Source: an uncultured Bacillota bacterium (GTDB taxonomy: Bacteria; Bacillota; Clostridia; Peptostreptococcales; Anaerovoracaceae). From it: 14,164 bases of DNA. Below, one piece after another: positions 13,280-14,164 of the stretch. Position 1 is the stretch's first letter. Every line of letters begins with the position of its first letter. Both the position numbers and the translations under genes were made by a program. The notes beneath the pieces were generated by a model. It was not told where the DNA came from. It made no database searches and saw only the letters and a program-made list of their open reading frames with translations. The stretch spans positions 1 through 14,164 of the forward strand of contig CAMOZS010000026.1 of the NCBI GenBank assembly GCA_946631075.1, written 5' to 3'.

Positions 13280-14164
13280 CAGCAACCAGTTTCCAGGTCT
13301 GGGGTCCTTTGGTCCTGGCCGCGGTCGTTACCTGCGTGCTGACACCCCTCGCGGTGTGGTTCGCGCCCAAGATCGGAGCCATGGATATCCCGAAGGACGC
13401 CCGCCGGGTCCACAACAAGCCCATGCCCCGGTTCGGGGGAGCGGCCATATACGTCGGAATGATGACTTCGCTGTCGGTATTCGCCCTGAACGGCAGGGGG
13501 GTGCTGCCGATCATGATCGGCTGCACCATCATCTACGCCCTGGGCCTCATCGATGACCTGACCGACATGAAGCCTATCGTGAAACTCGCCGGACAGCTGC
13601 TGGCAGCCACGGCGGTATTTGCTATGGGCGTTCGGATCACCTTCGTGAAGATCACCATCATCGACCTGCTCTTCACCAGCGGCCACCCCATCCTGTTCGG
13701 CAATGTCATCGACTACATCGTGACGGTGCTCTGGCTGGTGGCCATTACCAACGCGGTCAACCTGATCGACGGCCTGGACGGCCTGGCCGCAGGGATCGCG
13801 GCTATCTCCGCCCTCTGCATCGCCTACGTTGCCTATATCCACGGCTATGAACTTCCCACCATGCTGATGATGGCGGTCGCCGGATCGGCTCTGGGATTTC
13901 TCCCCTTCAACTTCCATCCGGCCAAGATCTTCATGGGGGACGGCGGTTCCCAGCTCCTGGGCTTCGCCATCGCGGCCTTCTCTGTCCAGGGTACGGTCAA
14001 AGGGGCGACCATCATGGTCGTGCTCCTGCCGGCGCTGGTCCTGGGACTTCCCATCTTTGACACCCTCATGGCCATCATCCGCAGAACCAGCCGGCATCAG
14101 TCCATCAGCACCGCCGACAAGGAGCACCTGCATCACAAGATCATGAAAGCCGGATTCGGCCAGA
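13276..14164 (+). CDS. Undecaprenyl-phosphate sugar-1-phosphate transferase, TagO/WecA type (3' truncated)
   Basis: The frame runs 296 codons to the window edge without a stop. This membrane enzyme family (MraY/WecA/TagO) moves GlcNAc-1-phosphate or a related sugar phosphate from UDP-sugar to undecaprenyl phosphate, starting wall teichoic acid or polysaccharide synthesis. Visible motifs are RRVHNKPMPRFGG (43-55), the metal-binding Asp pair in GLIDDLTDMKP (Asp93-Asp94), NAVNLIDGLDGLA (159-171), FNFHPAKIFMGDGGSQLLG (211-229, Asp222) and DKEHLHHKIM (281-290), the WecA/TagO-type His motif rather than MraY's. The start is TTG 13276 with AGGAG (13264-13268) 7 nt upstream, overlapping the deaminase stop by 4 nt. 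Multiple membrane helices are apparent. Only the last part of the protein is missing. Confidence 0.92.
   Translation, partial: MTATSFQVWGPLVLAAVVTCVLTPLAVWFAPKIGAMDIPKDARRVHNKPMPRFGGAAIYVGMMTSLSVFALNGRGVLPIMIGCTIIYALGLIDDLTDMKPIVKLAGQLLAATAVFAMGVRITFVKITIIDLLFTSGHPILFGNVIDYIVTVLWLVAITNAVNLIDGLDGLAAGIAAISALCIAYVAYIHGYELPTMLMMAVAGSALGFLPFNFHPAKIFMGDGGSQLLGFAIAAFSVQGTVKGATIMVVLLPALVLGLPIFDTLMAIIRRTSRHQSISTADKEHLHHKIMKAGFGQ

Noticed and set aside
1..14164. tRNA, rRNA, CRISPR array, insertion sequence or attachment site
   Set aside because: Reading the gaps on both strands showed no cloverleaf, spaced direct repeats, transposase motif or flanking target duplication. Gaps are too short for rRNA.

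Overview
The window is GC-rich and gene-dense, and every gene I accept is on the + strand. Purine-rich Shine-Dalgarno (SD) sites, GTG/TTG starts, a short-form prepilin peptidase, a ComEB-type dCMP deaminase and a TagO/WecA-type transferase suggest a high-GC member of the Clostridia or a related Firmicute. This is inference from family recognition, not a database match.

Region A (1-326): the 3' end of an unrecognised gene, then a hairpin terminator whose loop holds the -35 box of an outward promoter (TTGACT, 18 nt, TGC-TATTAT). The predicted transcript starts near 233. Bases 233-320 can fold into one long hairpin that buries the SD of the next gene.

Region B (327-6274): a compact five-gene cassette. 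It encodes a ClpP-like serine peptidase with an intact Ser-His-Asp triad; a VirD4/TraG-type ATPase without a membrane anchor; an unrecognised 294-residue protein; a 744-residue protein ending in a CbbX/SpoVK-type AAA+ ATPase, with tandem repeats in its linker and tail and an Ile-Gly-Phe tripeptide near its C terminus; and a PD-(D/E)XK nuclease-like protein of the DUF4365 type. No relaxase, T4SS channel gene, transposase, integrase or canonical Clp ATPase is present. The combination looks like an undescribed NTP-driven proteolysis and DNA-associated system, possibly defensive. It is the most interesting part of the window.

Region C (6352-9676): a small membrane protein, an EamA/DMT permease, a Rossmann/DUF2520 protein and a SstT Na+/serine-threonine symporter. 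The DUF2520-sstT pair overlaps and has its own extended -10 promoter, followed by a 5'-terminal GNRA hairpin.

Region D (9775-14164): a CoA-acylating aldehyde dehydrogenase with its own promoter, an orphan prepilin peptidase, truA, a dCMP deaminase and a truncated TagO/WecA-type sugar-phosphate transferase. truA, the deaminase and the transferase overlap in series.

Promoters in the tight gaps are mostly extended -10 (TGn) type. Two of them use the upstream gene's stop codon as part of the -10 box. No rRNA, tRNA, CRISPR array or insertion sequence was seen, and no gap between genes exceeds 300 bases.
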